A stretch of DNA of 48,697 nt, from contig PWWI01000316.1 of assembly GCA_003561535.1 (NCBI GenBank), forward strand, positions 1-48,697, written 5' to 3'. The position numbers were made by a program, and so were the translations under genes. Position 1 is the stretch's first letter. Every line of letters starts with the position of its first letter. Source of the DNA: Nitriliruptoraceae bacterium. Lineage in GTDB: Bacteria > Actinomycetota > Nitriliruptoria > Nitriliruptorales > Nitriliruptoraceae. Shown piece by piece: positions 8,898 to 16,811 of the stretch. The notes beneath the pieces were generated by a model that was given only the letters and a program-made list of their open reading frames with translations, had not been told where the DNA came from and ran no database searches.

Positions 8898-8903
8898 TAC
8901 CCT
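8898..8903 (+). promoter_or_regulatory. Candidate -10 box (TACCCT) of the first ferredoxin reductase gene
   Basis: CTACCCT, 46 bases before ATG 8950. A TTGGCC lies 14 bases upstream, which is short for a -35 spacer. Confidence 0.4.
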
Positions 8904-8949
8904 CGGAAGAGCACGCGAGTCGGTCTCCTTGGCCCGCAGGAGCGTGTCC

Positions 8950-9924
8950 ATGTCGGAACACCAGGTAGATGTCGCCATCGTCGGCGCCGGTCCCGCCGGA
9001 CTGTACGCCGCCACCTACTGCGGCTTCCGCGGCCTGAGCATGGTGGGCATGGACTCCCTCACCGAGCCCGGGGGTCAGATCACCGCGCTCTACCCGGAGA
9101 AGGAGATCCACGACGTCGCCGGCTTCCCGGCGGTGACCGGGCGGGAGCTGGTGCGGCAGTGCATGAAGCAGGCCTCTGCCCACGAGCCGACCTTCCTGCT
9201 GGGCCACGTGGCCGAGGGCTTCACCCGCCACGACGACGGGACCTTCACCCTCACCACCGACCAGGATGCGGTCATCGATACCCGGGCCGTCATCATCGCC
9301 GTCGGCCTCGGGCGATTCACGCCGCGCCGGCTGCCCGGCACCGAGGCCTACGAGGGCCGCGGGCTGGACTACCTGGTCCACGACCTCGACACCATGCGGG
9401 ACGAGGACCTGCTGGTGGTCGGCGGCGGCGACTCCGCCGTGGACTGGGCGTTGACCTTCGAGCCGATCGCCCGGTCGGTGACGCTCATCCACCGTCGCGA
9501 CGCGTTCCGGGCCCACGAGGGCCCGCTGGCCCGCCTCATGGAGTCGAGCGTCGAGGTCCTGACGAGCACCGAGGTGGCTGAGGTCCACGGCGAAGACGGC
9601 ATCGAGGCCGTCGAGGTGGTCGACAACCGGACCGACGAGCGCCGGGTCCTCAAGATCACCCGCATCCTCGCAGCGCTGGGGTTCCACGCCAACCTGGGGC
9701 CGGTCGCGGACTGGCCGATCAACCTCGAAGGGCGGCAGCTGCCCGTCAACCGACGGATGGAGACCGACGTGCCCGGCGTGTTCGCCGCGGGCGACATCAC
9801 CATCTACGACGGGAAGCTCAAGCTCGTGTCGGTCAGCTTCGGGGAGGCCGTGGTGGCGGCCAACCACGTCGCGGCCTACCTCGACCCGAGCGTGCGGGCC
9901 TTCCCCGGCTACAGCAACGCCTGA
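8950..9924 (+). CDS. Ferredoxin--NADP+ reductase type 2 (thioredoxin-reductase-like), first copy, 324 aa
   Basis: Flavoprotein of the TrxR-like FNR family: FAD-binding GAGPAGLYAA (residues 13-22), family mark SLTEPGGQITALYPEKEIHDVAGFP, NADPH-binding VVGGGDSAVDWAL, and FAAGDIT for the second FAD contact. The CXXC pair of thioredoxin reductase is absent, which separates it from TrxR. It moves electrons between NADPH and ferredoxin. AGGAG at 8938-8942 with seven-base spacing fixes ATG 8950; longer in-frame starts lack a ribosome site. A paralogue follows directly on the same strand, with well over half of the residues identical by eye, so this is a tandem duplication. Confidence 0.93.
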   Translation: MSEHQVDVAIVGAGPAGLYAATYCGFRGLSMVGMDSLTEPGGQITALYPEKEIHDVAGFPAVTGRELVRQCMKQASAHEPTFLLGHVAEGFTRHDDGTFTLTTDQDAVIDTRAVIIAVGLGRFTPRRLPGTEAYEGRGLDYLVHDLDTMRDEDLLVVGGGDSAVDWALTFEPIARSVTLIHRRDAFRAHEGPLARLMESSVEVLTSTEVAEVHGEDGIEAVEVVDNRTDERRVLKITRILAALGFHANLGPVADWPINLEGRQLPVNRRMETDVPGVFAAGDITIYDGKLKLVSVSFGEAVVAANHVAAYLDPSVRAFPGYSNA

Positions 9925-9945
9925 GCGGTGCCGCCGACAGCGGGT

Positions 9946-9961
9946 CGCCGCAGGGGCGGCG
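9946..9961 (+). terminator. Hairpin between the two reductase genes
   Basis: CGCCGC (9946-9951) and GCGGCG (9956-9961) with a four-base loop. It directly precedes a TAGCCT box, so the second reductase may be transcribed separately. Confidence 0.4.
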
Positions 9962-9962
9962 C

Positions 9963-9968
9963 TAGCCT
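9963..9968 (+). promoter_or_regulatory. Candidate -10 box (TAGCCT) of the second ferredoxin reductase gene
   Basis: TANNNT hexamer 60 bases before GTG 10029, right after the hairpin. Confidence 0.33.
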
Positions 9969-10028
9969 CCCACCGCCGGTCGCCATCTGCCCGTCGGATC
10001 GTCGGGCCGGACCCCGAGGAGAGCGAAC

Positions 10029-11006
10029 GTGACGCAGCTGGACGTCGACCTGAGCATCATCGGTGCGGGCCCCACGGGGCTGTACGCGGCCTACTACGCC
10101 GGGTTCCGAGGCCTGTCGACCGCCGTCATCGACTCGCTGACCGAGCCCGGCGGGCAGGTGACCGCGCTCTACCCGGAGAAGGACATCTTCGACGTCGCCG
10201 GCTTCCCTTCGGTGAAGGGCAAGGAACTGATCGACCGGCTGGGCGAGCAGACCGCCCCCTACGACCCCAACTACCTCCTCGGTCACCGTGCCGACGACCT
10301 GATCCGCCATCAGGACGGGACCTTCACCGTCACCACCAGTCATGGCGACGAGGTGCGCACCAAGTCCGTGGTCATCACCGGGGGCATCGGCCACTTCACG
10401 CCCCGCCCGCTGCCCGACGGCGAGGCCTTCGTCGGCCGGGGCCTGGTGTACTTCGTGCGAGCGCTGGAGTCGATGCGTGACGACGACGTCCTGATCGTCG
10501 GCGGCGGTGACTCCGCCGTGGACTGGGCGCTGAACCTCGAGGGAATCGCCCGCACGATCACCCTGATCCACCGCCGCGACCGCTTCCGCGCCCACGAGGA
10601 CTCCGTCACCAAGCTCCTGGCCTCCAGTGTCGAGGTCCTGACCTACACCGAGGTGTCCACGATCGAGGGCGCCCACGGCATCGAGGCCGTCGAGGTGTTC
10701 GACAACCGGACCGACGAGCGACGGACGCTCAAGGTCAACAAGGTGGTCGCCGCCCTGGGGTTCAAGTCCGATCTCGGTCCGCTGAGGACCTGGGACATCG
10801 TCATCGATGGCCGCAACATCCTCGTCGACACGCGCATGCAGACGACGCTGGACGGGGTCTTCGCCGCCGGTGACATCACCGAGTACGAGGGCAAGGTTCG
10901 GCTGATCTCGGTGGGCTTCGGTGAGGCGGCGACCGCGGTCAACAACGCCGCGGTGTACATCGACCCGACCGCCCGGGTCTTCCCCGGCCACTCCTCCGGC
11001 GGCTGA
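10029..11006 (+). CDS. Ferredoxin--NADP+ reductase type 2, second copy, 325 aa
   Basis: Same family as the preceding gene: GAGPTGLYAA (residues 13-22), SLTEPGGQVTALYPEKDIFDVAGFP, IVGGGDSAVDWAL and FAAGDIT are all kept and there is no CXXC. GTG 10029 is supported by GAGGAG at 10017-10022. Differences from the first copy cluster in the FAD-domain strand after GFRGLS, in the segment after GFPSVKGKEL and at the C-terminus (HSSGG against YSNA), where ferredoxin or flavin stacking contacts lie in this family. The two may serve different ferredoxins. Transcription is convergent with a small gene on the other strand. Confidence 0.93.
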   Translation: MTQLDVDLSIIGAGPTGLYAAYYAGFRGLSTAVIDSLTEPGGQVTALYPEKDIFDVAGFPSVKGKELIDRLGEQTAPYDPNYLLGHRADDLIRHQDGTFTVTTSHGDEVRTKSVVITGGIGHFTPRPLPDGEAFVGRGLVYFVRALESMRDDDVLIVGGGDSAVDWALNLEGIARTITLIHRRDRFRAHEDSVTKLLASSVEVLTYTEVSTIEGAHGIEAVEVFDNRTDERRTLKVNKVVAALGFKSDLGPLRTWDIVIDGRNILVDTRMQTTLDGVFAAGDITEYEGKVRLISVGFGEAATAVNNAAVYIDPTARVFPGHSSGG

Positions 11007-11019
11007 GGCCACGAGCACC

Positions 11020-11068
11020 CCGGCAGATCATCGCCGGATCCCGACGGTCGTCGGCCCCGTCAGCCGAC
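11020..11068. terminator. Weak bidirectional hairpins between convergent genes
   Basis: CCGGC (11020-11024) with GCCGG (11033-11037), and GTCGGC (11050-11055) with GCCGAC (11063-11068). The second overlaps the stop of the minus-strand gene. Confidence 0.32.
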
Positions 11069-11332
11069 CAGTTCGGGAAGGACGCGGCGGACGGCCAGCA
11101 GCGCCTCCGCGGCGGTGGGTGCCGTGAGCAGGAGGCCGCCGCACTCCACGACCGGGGTCACCGACCCGCAGCACACCAGCCGGTCCAGGAAGTCGGCGGC
11201 CGCCCCATCCTCGCGGGCATCCCTGATCTCCACCTCGACGCCCGCGGCGGGATCGGCGAGCGCCATGAGGGACCCGACCACACGCGAGGTGGCGCGGTCG
11301 TCACGGTCGATGGTGACCCGGATGGTGGGCAT
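11060..11332 (-). CDS. Small hypothetical protein, 90 aa
   Basis: Reads MPTIRVTIDRDDRATSRVV at the start, then alternating strands and helices and a CCGSVTPVVECGG segment near residue 60 with three cysteines. The size and beta-alpha pattern recall thioredoxin-like or ferredoxin-like small folds, but no active CXXC is present and I do not recognise the family. ATG at 11332 has GGAG five bases upstream. The longer open frame back to 11680 is rejected because its N-terminal part is Arg/Pro/Ser-rich and antisense to the CPBP gene. Divergent from the CPBP protease gene. Confidence 0.62.
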   Translation of the reverse strand: MPTIRVTIDRDDRATSRVVGSLMALADPAAGVEVEIRDAREDGAAADFLDRLVCCGSVTPVVECGGLLLTAPTAAEALLAVRRVLPELVG

Positions 11333-11498
11333 CGTGGCTCCGGTGGGAAACTCGGTGGACAACGGGTGCAACGCTTCGCACCCACGATCCCTTCCCACGA
11401 TCCTTTCCCCCGGGGGTCGATGACCTGACGGCAACGGTCCCACTCTGGCGTGGCCTCCGACCCTGGCCGGCTGTCGTCCGCCGCACCAACGTGGGTCG

Positions 11499-12392
11499 AT
11501 GCCCCCGCCCCCGCAGCCGCCCACCAGCCCGGCCGACGCCGGAGTCGGCACGCTGCTGCCCGACGTCCGACCCGACCAGGTCGCCGCGCGCGCCGTGGCG
11601 TTCGTCCTGCTCGCCATCCTGCTGTCGTGGCTGCCGCTCGGGCTCCTGCTCGTCACCACCGGGGACCCCGCCGCCGACACCGGGGCGATGGTGTTGTGGC
11701 TGCTGGGAGGGCTCGGACCGGGCCTGGCCGCGGTCCTGCTCAGCTGGCACCACGAGGGGCGTGCAGGCCTGCACCGGATCCGCGCATCCCTGACCCGGTG
11801 GCGGCTCGGTCACCACGGTTGGTTGCTCCTGGTCCCGCTGGTCGTCGGCCTCCTCGGCGTCGCCGTCGCCGTGTGGGTCGGGGAGGCGGCCTGGGAGGTG
11901 GCCGGACCGTCCTACCTGCTGCTGGTCCCGGTCGTGCTGGTGGGAGGGGTGGTGTTCGGGGGGTTGGAGGAGATCGGGTGGCGAGGCCACCTCCAGCCCC
12001 TGCTGCAGGTGCGGCTTTCGGGGCTGGCCGCCGCGCTGGTCGTCGGGGTGGTGTGGTCGGCCTGGCACGCGCCGCTGTTCCTGCTCTCCGGGACGACCCA
12101 GGCCACGAGCTCACCGGTGTGGTTCACCGTCGGCGGGCTCGCCCTGGCGGTGCTGTTCGCCTGGGTGTGGAACATCTCCGGGGGGAACCTGCTCCTGCTG
12201 GTGCTGCTGCACGGGGCCCTGAACGGCTGGTACACCGTCGCCGTCCAGGGACTGGCACCCGAGGCCCTGGGCGCGGGCTTCGAGCTGGTCACCGCCCTGG
12301 CCGCGGCGGGCCTGGCGCTGCTGCTGGTCGCTCGGGTCGGTCGGAACCTCGGCGTCACCACACCCCGGCGAGCCGCTGGGAGCGTGCGCTGA
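11499..12392 (+). CDS. CPBP-family intramembrane glutamic protease, 297 aa
   Basis: A multi-pass membrane protein with the three Abi/CPBP motifs: EEIGWRG near residues 158-164 (catalytic Glu pair and Arg), AWHAPLF near 189-195, and LLHGALNGWY near 235-244. Related to CAAX-type prenyl proteases; bacterial members have been tied to self-immunity and regulation, but no bacteriocin genes are near. About eight hydrophobic segments are visible. The ATG has no clear ribosome site. Its stop overlaps the start of the UbiB-family gene (TGATG), so the two are translationally coupled. Confidence 0.9.
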   Translation: MPPPPQPPTSPADAGVGTLLPDVRPDQVAARAVAFVLLAILLSWLPLGLLLVTTGDPAADTGAMVLWLLGGLGPGLAAVLLSWHHEGRAGLHRIRASLTRWRLGHHGWLLLVPLVVGLLGVAVAVWVGEAAWEVAGPSYLLLVPVVLVGGVVFGGLEEIGWRGHLQPLLQVRLSGLAAALVVGVVWSAWHAPLFLLSGTTQATSSPVWFTVGGLALAVLFAWVWNISGGNLLLLVLLHGALNGWYTVAVQGLAPEALGAGFELVTALAAAGLALLLVARVGRNLGVTTPRRAAGSVR

Positions 12393-14353
12393 TGGGACTG
12401 CTCGCCAACCTCGCACTGCTGCTCGGCTTCGCCTGGCTGGTCCGCGGGCTGCTCTCCGCTCACGAGGTCACCTGGCCCCGCACCTTCCTCGCGGTGTTCA
12501 TCGGCGGCGTGCTGGGGACCGCCATGGCCGTCCTGCTGGTGGTGTCCCCGGCGGAGCTGGTCGGCATCGACGCCGAGGACCTTCCCCGCGCTGAGCTGCT
12601 GCTGATCGCCCTGCCCTTCCAGCTGGTCAGCACGATGGTGGCCGTCGTGGCCTTCGAGCTGATCTCGAGCCGACCGGCCAGGACCGGGTTCCGCCTGCGC
12701 AACCCCTTGCGTGCGCTGGCCCGGCGGTTCCGGATCGTCGGGCGCGGACTGCAGGTGTCGCGGATCGCCTCCCGCCACGGGCTGGCACCTCTGCTGGGCT
12801 TGCGACGAGGTGGCACGGACATCCGCAGCCCCGAGGAGCTGGCCCGACGGGCCCGGGAAGCGCTCGAGGACGCCGGTGGCATGTTCGTCAAGCTGGGACA
12901 GCTGCTGGCCACGCGGCCCGATCTGCTCCCACCGGCGGCGGTCGCCGAGCTCGGCCGACTCCACGCCGGTGTCCGACCGCTGCCACGCGAGGAGGTGGTG
13001 ACGGCCCTGACCCAGGAGCTCGGCGCCACCCCTGAGTCGCTGTTCACCGACCTGTCCTGGACCCCATTGGGGTCCGCCTCGATCGCCCAGGTCCACGCCG
13101 CCCGGCTGCCCGACGGCACCGAGGTGGTCCTGAAGCTGCGGCGACCTGGCCTGGAGGAGGTCGTGGAGCGCGACCTGGCCATCGTCAGCTGGCTGGCGCA
13201 CCTCGCTGAACGCCGCACCGCCTGGGGACGTGCCTACGGCGCCAGCGCGCTGGCTGCGGAGTTCGCGACGGCACTGCGGGGAGAGCTCGACCTGCGCACC
13301 GAGGCCCGCCACGCGTCCGAGGTGGCCGCTGCCCTCGCCGGCGAGCCGCGGATCGTCGTGCCGCAGATCGTCGGCAACCTCAGCACGGAGCGCCTGGTGG
13401 TGATGGAGCGCCTACGGGGTCGCCCGCTGTCGGATCTCACCACCCCGCTGACCGCTGAGGTGGCCGGCGAGCGGGCCGACGTGCTGTGCACGAGCCAGAT
13501 CGACGCGATGCTGGCCGGGGACCGCTTCCACGCCGACCCCCACCCGGGCAACGTGCTCCACCTCGACGACGGACGGATCGGGCTGATCGACCTGGGGGCC
13601 ACGGGCAAGCTCGACGCCTTCGAGCGCGCCTCGATGTTCCAGCTCCTGGTCGCCCTCGGCCTCCAGGAGCCCACCCTGCTGTCGGAGGCGTTGGTCGCCG
13701 TCGGCGCCATCGCCCCCCACCACGACCGGGACCGCCTCGAACGCGAGCTGGCGAGGTTCCTCGCCACCCACCTCGACAGTGGCCTGCCGTCGGCCACGGC
13801 GCTCACCGAGCTGCTGCGGTTGCTCACCGAGCTGGGGGTGCGCCTCCCCGCCCAGGCCAGCACCATGTTCCGCGCCCTGGCCACCCTGGCGGGCACCGTC
13901 GAGCACCTGGTGCCCGGCTATCCGATCGTGGACCGGATCGCCGAGCGCGGCGGCGCGGAACTGAAGGCGCGCGCCACGCCCGAGAGCATCGGCGAGTTCG
14001 TCCAGCAGGAGTGGGCGCAGGTCGGCCCGCTGCTGCGGCGGGCTCCCCGCCACCTCGACCGCATCGCCACCCAGCTTCAGCACGGCGGCCTCACGACCCG
14101 CGTCCGGCTGTTCGGCGATCACGAGGACGTCCGCGTCGTGGAACGGCTGGTCAACCGGGTGGTGCTGACCGCACTGGCGCTGGGCGCTGGACTGCTGTCG
14201 GTGCTGATGCTCGGGACGTCGGCCGGCCCCCTGCTGGCCGGCTCGGACCTCCGGCTGCTCGAAGTGCTCGGCTGGCTCGGTCTCTTCGCCAGTACCGTCC
14301 TGCTGCTGCGGGTGTTGCTGGCGGTCCTGCGCGCCGAGGCCGAGGACCCCTGA
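12392..14353 (+). CDS. UbiB/ABC1/AarF-family atypical kinase with membrane domains, 653 aa
   Basis: Order: three N-terminal membrane helices (about residues 1-100), then the ABC1 kinase-like fold with the family signature FVKLGQLLATRPDLLP (KxGQ, about 167-182), SIAQVHAARL, VVLKLRRPG (nucleotide Lys), FHADPHPGNVL (about 379-389) and GLIDLGATG (metal Asp), and two C-terminal helices (about 585-645). Members are atypical ATPases linked to isoprenoid quinone or membrane-lipid metabolism. The ATG overlaps the stop of the CPBP gene by one base. The open frame extends upstream to 11450 in phase, but that part is antiparallel in quality to the CPBP gene and is not coding. Pairing with a prenyl-protease-like gene hints at a shared role with an isoprenoid or membrane substrate; this is inference. 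Confidence 0.92.
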   Translation: MGLLANLALLLGFAWLVRGLLSAHEVTWPRTFLAVFIGGVLGTAMAVLLVVSPAELVGIDAEDLPRAELLLIALPFQLVSTMVAVVAFELISSRPARTGFRLRNPLRALARRFRIVGRGLQVSRIASRHGLAPLLGLRRGGTDIRSPEELARRAREALEDAGGMFVKLGQLLATRPDLLPPAAVAELGRLHAGVRPLPREEVVTALTQELGATPESLFTDLSWTPLGSASIAQVHAARLPDGTEVVLKLRRPGLEEVVERDLAIVSWLAHLAERRTAWGRAYGASALAAEFATALRGELDLRTEARHASEVAAALAGEPRIVVPQIVGNLSTERLVVMERLRGRPLSDLTTPLTAEVAGERADVLCTSQIDAMLAGDRFHADPHPGNVLHLDDGRIGLIDLGATGKLDAFERASMFQLLVALGLQEPTLLSEALVAVGAIAPHHDRDRLERELARFLATHLDSGLPSATALTELLRLLTELGVRLPAQASTMFRALATLAGTVEHLVPGYPIVDRIAERGGAELKARATPESIGEFVQQEWAQVGPLLRRAPRHLDRIATQLQHGGLTTRVRLFGDHEDVRVVERLVNRVVLTALALGAGLLSVLMLGTSAGPLLAGSDLRLLEVLGWLGLFASTVLLLRVLLAVLRAEAEDP

Positions 14354-14358
14354 CGGGA

Positions 14359-14379
14359 CGCTCGCACCCGATTCGAGCG
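14359..14379. terminator. Short hairpin between convergent genes
   Basis: CGCTCG (14359-14364) with CGAGCG (14374-14379), nine-base loop, six bases after the UbiB-family stop. Confidence 0.38.
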
Positions 14380-14411
14380 CCGTCACCGGGCCCGACCAGC
14401 GCTCGGCCGGG

Positions 14412-14891
14412 TCACGACCCGTCGCGACCGGCGCCGGGCGGGACGGCGAGGTGGTCGTCCCCGGTGCGGGTCAGCAGCAGGCGCACGGCCGCGACCACGG
14501 CGACGACCGAGAGGATCCCGGTGCCCAGGGCCGCCTGCCACCCGAGCCGGCCCGCCAGGGCCACCAGCGGGGTCAGGAACGGCACGACGGCGAGGACGAG
14601 CAGGGCCGTGAGCCCGGCGATGCCGTGGCCGGCCAGCTTGAGGGCCACGACGCAGCCGAGGGCCAGCCCCACCCCGGCACCGAGCAGCACGAGGCTGCCC
14701 ACGACGCCCGAGAAGTCCTCCAAGGGGCCACCTCGGCCCTCGAGGACCGGATCCAGCCAGCGGTGGACCAGCCACATCAGGCCTCCGCCGAGCGCGCAGC
14801 CGCCGACCGCACCGATGCTGCCGGCCAGGATCCCGCGCCGCCGTCCCACCGTCCGATCCCTCCGATAGCCGGGCCGCTCGCTTCCGAGCAT
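14412..14891 (-). CDS. Small multi-pass membrane protein, 159 aa
   Basis: After a basic N-terminus (GYRRDRTVGRRRG) there are about four hydrophobic segments: ILAGSIGAVGGCALGGGLMWL, VVGSLVLLGAGVGLALGCVVAL, IAGLTALLVLAVVPFLTPLVAL and AALGTGILSVVAVVAAVRLLL, in that order between residues 22 and 145. The N-terminus is predicted inside by the positive charges. I do not recognise a family. The start at 14891 is chosen because residues before it in the longer frame are Arg/Pro-rich; the ribosome site is weak. Confidence 0.55.
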   Translation of the reverse strand: MLGSERPGYRRDRTVGRRRGILAGSIGAVGGCALGGGLMWLVHRWLDPVLEGRGGPLEDFSGVVGSLVLLGAGVGLALGCVVALKLAGHGIAGLTALLVLAVVPFLTPLVALAGRLGWQAALGTGILSVVAVVAAVRLLLTRTGDDHLAVPPGAGRDGS

Positions 14892-15250
14892 CGCGGCTGC
14901 CGGACCGAGCGGCCAGAGCCGAGGGTCCTGCGATGCGCTACCGTCCCGGCTACGCGGCGGCGAGGATCCCCGACCCGCCCGGAACACGACGACGTCGACC
15001 GACCGCGCCCGCTCCCGGCGGACCGCACGGCCCGGCGCTCTTCCGGCCCTCACTCGGAACGGGCCGCGGCACCCGCCGCATCCGCTCCTGGCTGCGTGTT
15101 CACCACGCGCCAGCGGTCGCGATGCTCAGCGAGCAGCGACCGATGCGCACGCGCCTGTGGGCCATCCATCGGCGCGCCAGCACCGCCGCCGCGCTCGCGG
15201 CCGGCGACACGACGCGCCCGCCACGACGGCTGGGCGACCGGAGTCCCTGC
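14892..15250. other. Divergent intergenic region and long leader of the helicase gene
   Basis: Holds a TACCGT box at 14939-14944 on the plus strand, about 300 bases before the helicase start. The helicase frame is open back to 14933, but the extra residues are Arg/Pro-rich and not conserved in the family. A long leader would fit the autoregulation known for some cold-induced DEAD-box genes. No other feature seen. Confidence 0.35.
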
Positions 15251-16498
15251 GTGACCACTTCCTTCTCTGATCTCGGCGTCTCGGCCGAGCTGTGCGAGCG
15301 ACTGACCGAGCTCGGGTTCACCGAGCCCTTCCCGATCCAGCGGCTGACGCTGCTCGACGCCCTGGCCGGCCGCGATGTCTGCGGCGAGGCCCCCACCGGC
15401 TCGGGCAAGACCTTGGCCTTCGCGCTGCCCGTGGCCATGTCCGTGGGCCGTGGCACCCCGGGACGCCCCCGTGCGCTGCTGCTGGTGCCGACCCGCGAAC
15501 TGGCGAGCCAGGTCCGCGCGACCCTCGATCCGCTGCTCGCGGTGACCGGCGGCAGGGCCATCTCCCTCTACGGCGGCACCAGCATCACCAAGGACCTGCA
15601 GCGGCTGCGGAGCCGCATCGACGTCGTCGTCGCGACGCCCGGCCGGCTGGAGGACCTGATCCAGCGACGCGCCATCCACCTCGGTGACGTCGACCTGGTC
15701 GTCGTCGATGAGGCCGACCGCATGGCTGACATGGGCTTCCTCCCGGCCGTCAAGCGGCTGCTGGACGCCACCTCCTCCGACCGCCGCACCCTGCTGTTCA
15801 GCGCCACCCTCGACGGGGACATCGACGTGCTGGTGCGCCGGTACCAGCGCGACCCGGCCCGACACCGGTTCGCGGTGCCCGAGGAGGACCGCGGCGACGT
15901 CCGCCACGTCTTCTGGCCCGCCGAGCGCACCGAACGCCGCGCCCTGACCGGTCGCATCCTGTCCCGCACCGGCCCCGCCATCGTCTTCACGCGCACCAAG
16001 CACGGTGCCGACCGGCTCGCCAAGCAGCTACGGCAGGACGGTGTCACGACGGCGGCGATCCACGGCAACCGCAGCCAGCGCCAGCGGGAGGACGCCCTCG
16101 CGCGGTTCTCCGCCGGCAAGGTCCAGGCCCTGATCGCGACCGACGTCGCCGCTCGGGGCATCCACGTCGACGACGTCGACCTGGTGCTCCACTATGACCA
16201 GCCCGCAACGGACAAGGACTACGTCCACCGCTCCGGGCGCACCGGCCGGGCCGGCGCGCTGGGGCTGGTCGTCTCCCTGGTGGGTGGCGAGGAGGCGCGC
16301 GACGTCCACAAGCTCCAGCGCACCCTCGACCTCCCCGCCGGGCTACACGAGCTCGACCTCGACCTCCTCGACGCGGACGTGCTCCCGAGCCCACGCCCGG
16401 CGCCCACCAACGCCCGACCCGCCACGGCCGGCCAGCGACGCGGCGGCGGGCAGGCCGCACGTTCGCGCCAACGGGCCCGTCGCGCACGTCGCCGCTGA
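15251..16498 (+). CDS. DEAD-box ATP-dependent RNA helicase, 415 aa
   Basis: All core motifs occur in order: the Q-motif region FSDLGVSAELCERL...FTEPFPIQ, Walker A APTGSGKT, PTRELA, TPGRLEDL, DEAD in VVDEADRMADMGF, SAT in LLFSATLDG, then in the second RecA domain AIVFTRTK, ATDVAARGIHV and HRSGRTGRAG. The C-terminal tail after about residue 380 is basic and Arg-rich (QRARRARRR at the end), as in RhlE/CsdA-type helicases, and likely binds RNA. GTG 15251 has GGAG at 15240-15243 with seven-base spacing. It likely acts in ribosome assembly or RNA turnover. Convergent with the zinc-ribbon microprotein. Confidence 0.94.
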   Translation: MTTSFSDLGVSAELCERLTELGFTEPFPIQRLTLLDALAGRDVCGEAPTGSGKTLAFALPVAMSVGRGTPGRPRALLLVPTRELASQVRATLDPLLAVTGGRAISLYGGTSITKDLQRLRSRIDVVVATPGRLEDLIQRRAIHLGDVDLVVVDEADRMADMGFLPAVKRLLDATSSDRRTLLFSATLDGDIDVLVRRYQRDPARHRFAVPEEDRGDVRHVFWPAERTERRALTGRILSRTGPAIVFTRTKHGADRLAKQLRQDGVTTAAIHGNRSQRQREDALARFSAGKVQALIATDVAARGIHVDDVDLVLHYDQPATDKDYVHRSGRTGRAGALGLVVSLVGGEEARDVHKLQRTLDLPAGLHELDLDLLDADVLPSPRPAPTNARPATAGQRRGGGQAARSRQRARRARRR

Positions 16499-16509
16499 CG
16501 CTGGGCGTG

Positions 16510-16533
16510 GCACCGGTCCGGCTAGCCCGGTGC
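16510..16533. terminator. Hairpin terminator after the helicase gene
   Basis: GCACCGG (16510-16516) and CCGGTGC (16527-16533) form a 7-bp stem with a ten-base loop, between convergent genes. Confidence 0.52.
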
Positions 16534-16563
16534 TCGTGGGCTCCCCGGCAGGTGCCAGGAGGC

Positions 16564-16659
16564 TCAGCCGCAGCAGTGGTTCTTGAAGCCGCAGTGGGGG
16601 CACTTCCAGCGCGTCCCGATGGGGTCGTAAGGGGTCTCGCAGTGCTCGCAGGGGATCAC
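16564..16659 (-). CDS. Zinc-ribbon microprotein, 31 aa
   Basis: A short frame reading MIPCEHCETPYDPIGTRW, then KCPHCGFKNHCCG. C4-x2-C7 and C20-x2-C23 form a classical four-cysteine zinc knuckle spaced 12 residues apart, with two further cysteines at 29 and 30. Despite its size it is convincing: the GTG start has CGGAG five bases upstream, the reading frame is rich in Cys and Trp that chance would not supply in such order, and similar 'DPIGTRWxCPHC' short proteins are, as far as I recall, present in other actinobacteria. Function unknown. It lies between the helicase (convergent) and a membrane protein gene (divergent). Confidence 0.72.
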   Translation of the reverse strand: MIPCEHCETPYDPIGTRWKCPHCGFKNHCCG

Positions 16660-16693
16660 GGTGGCTCCGAGGGTCCGGCGACGGGTGGCAGGC

Positions 16694-16699
16694 TACGTT
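16694..16699 (+). promoter_or_regulatory. Candidate -10 box (TACGTT)
   Basis: TANNNT box 112 bases before GTG 16812, in the divergent region with the zinc-ribbon gene. Confidence 0.28.
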
Positions 16700-16811
16700 G
16701 CGGCGCACGCTGCCCGTTGGAGGCCGTGCACGCTGCCCGCGCGCCCACCTCCCCGTGGTCAGGCGACCTGCGATGCTCCTCCGTAGCGACGATCCCCCGG
16801 GAGGTGGACAG

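Noticed and set aside
7747-9867. A 706-residue minus-strand open frame
   Set aside because: Antisense to the HAD and first reductase genes; no family features.
11450-12391. Upstream extension of the UbiB-family frame (967 residues in all)
   Set aside because: It overlaps the well-supported CPBP gene in another frame and is Arg/Pro/Ala-rich; ATG 12392 overlaps the CPBP stop as a normal coupled start.
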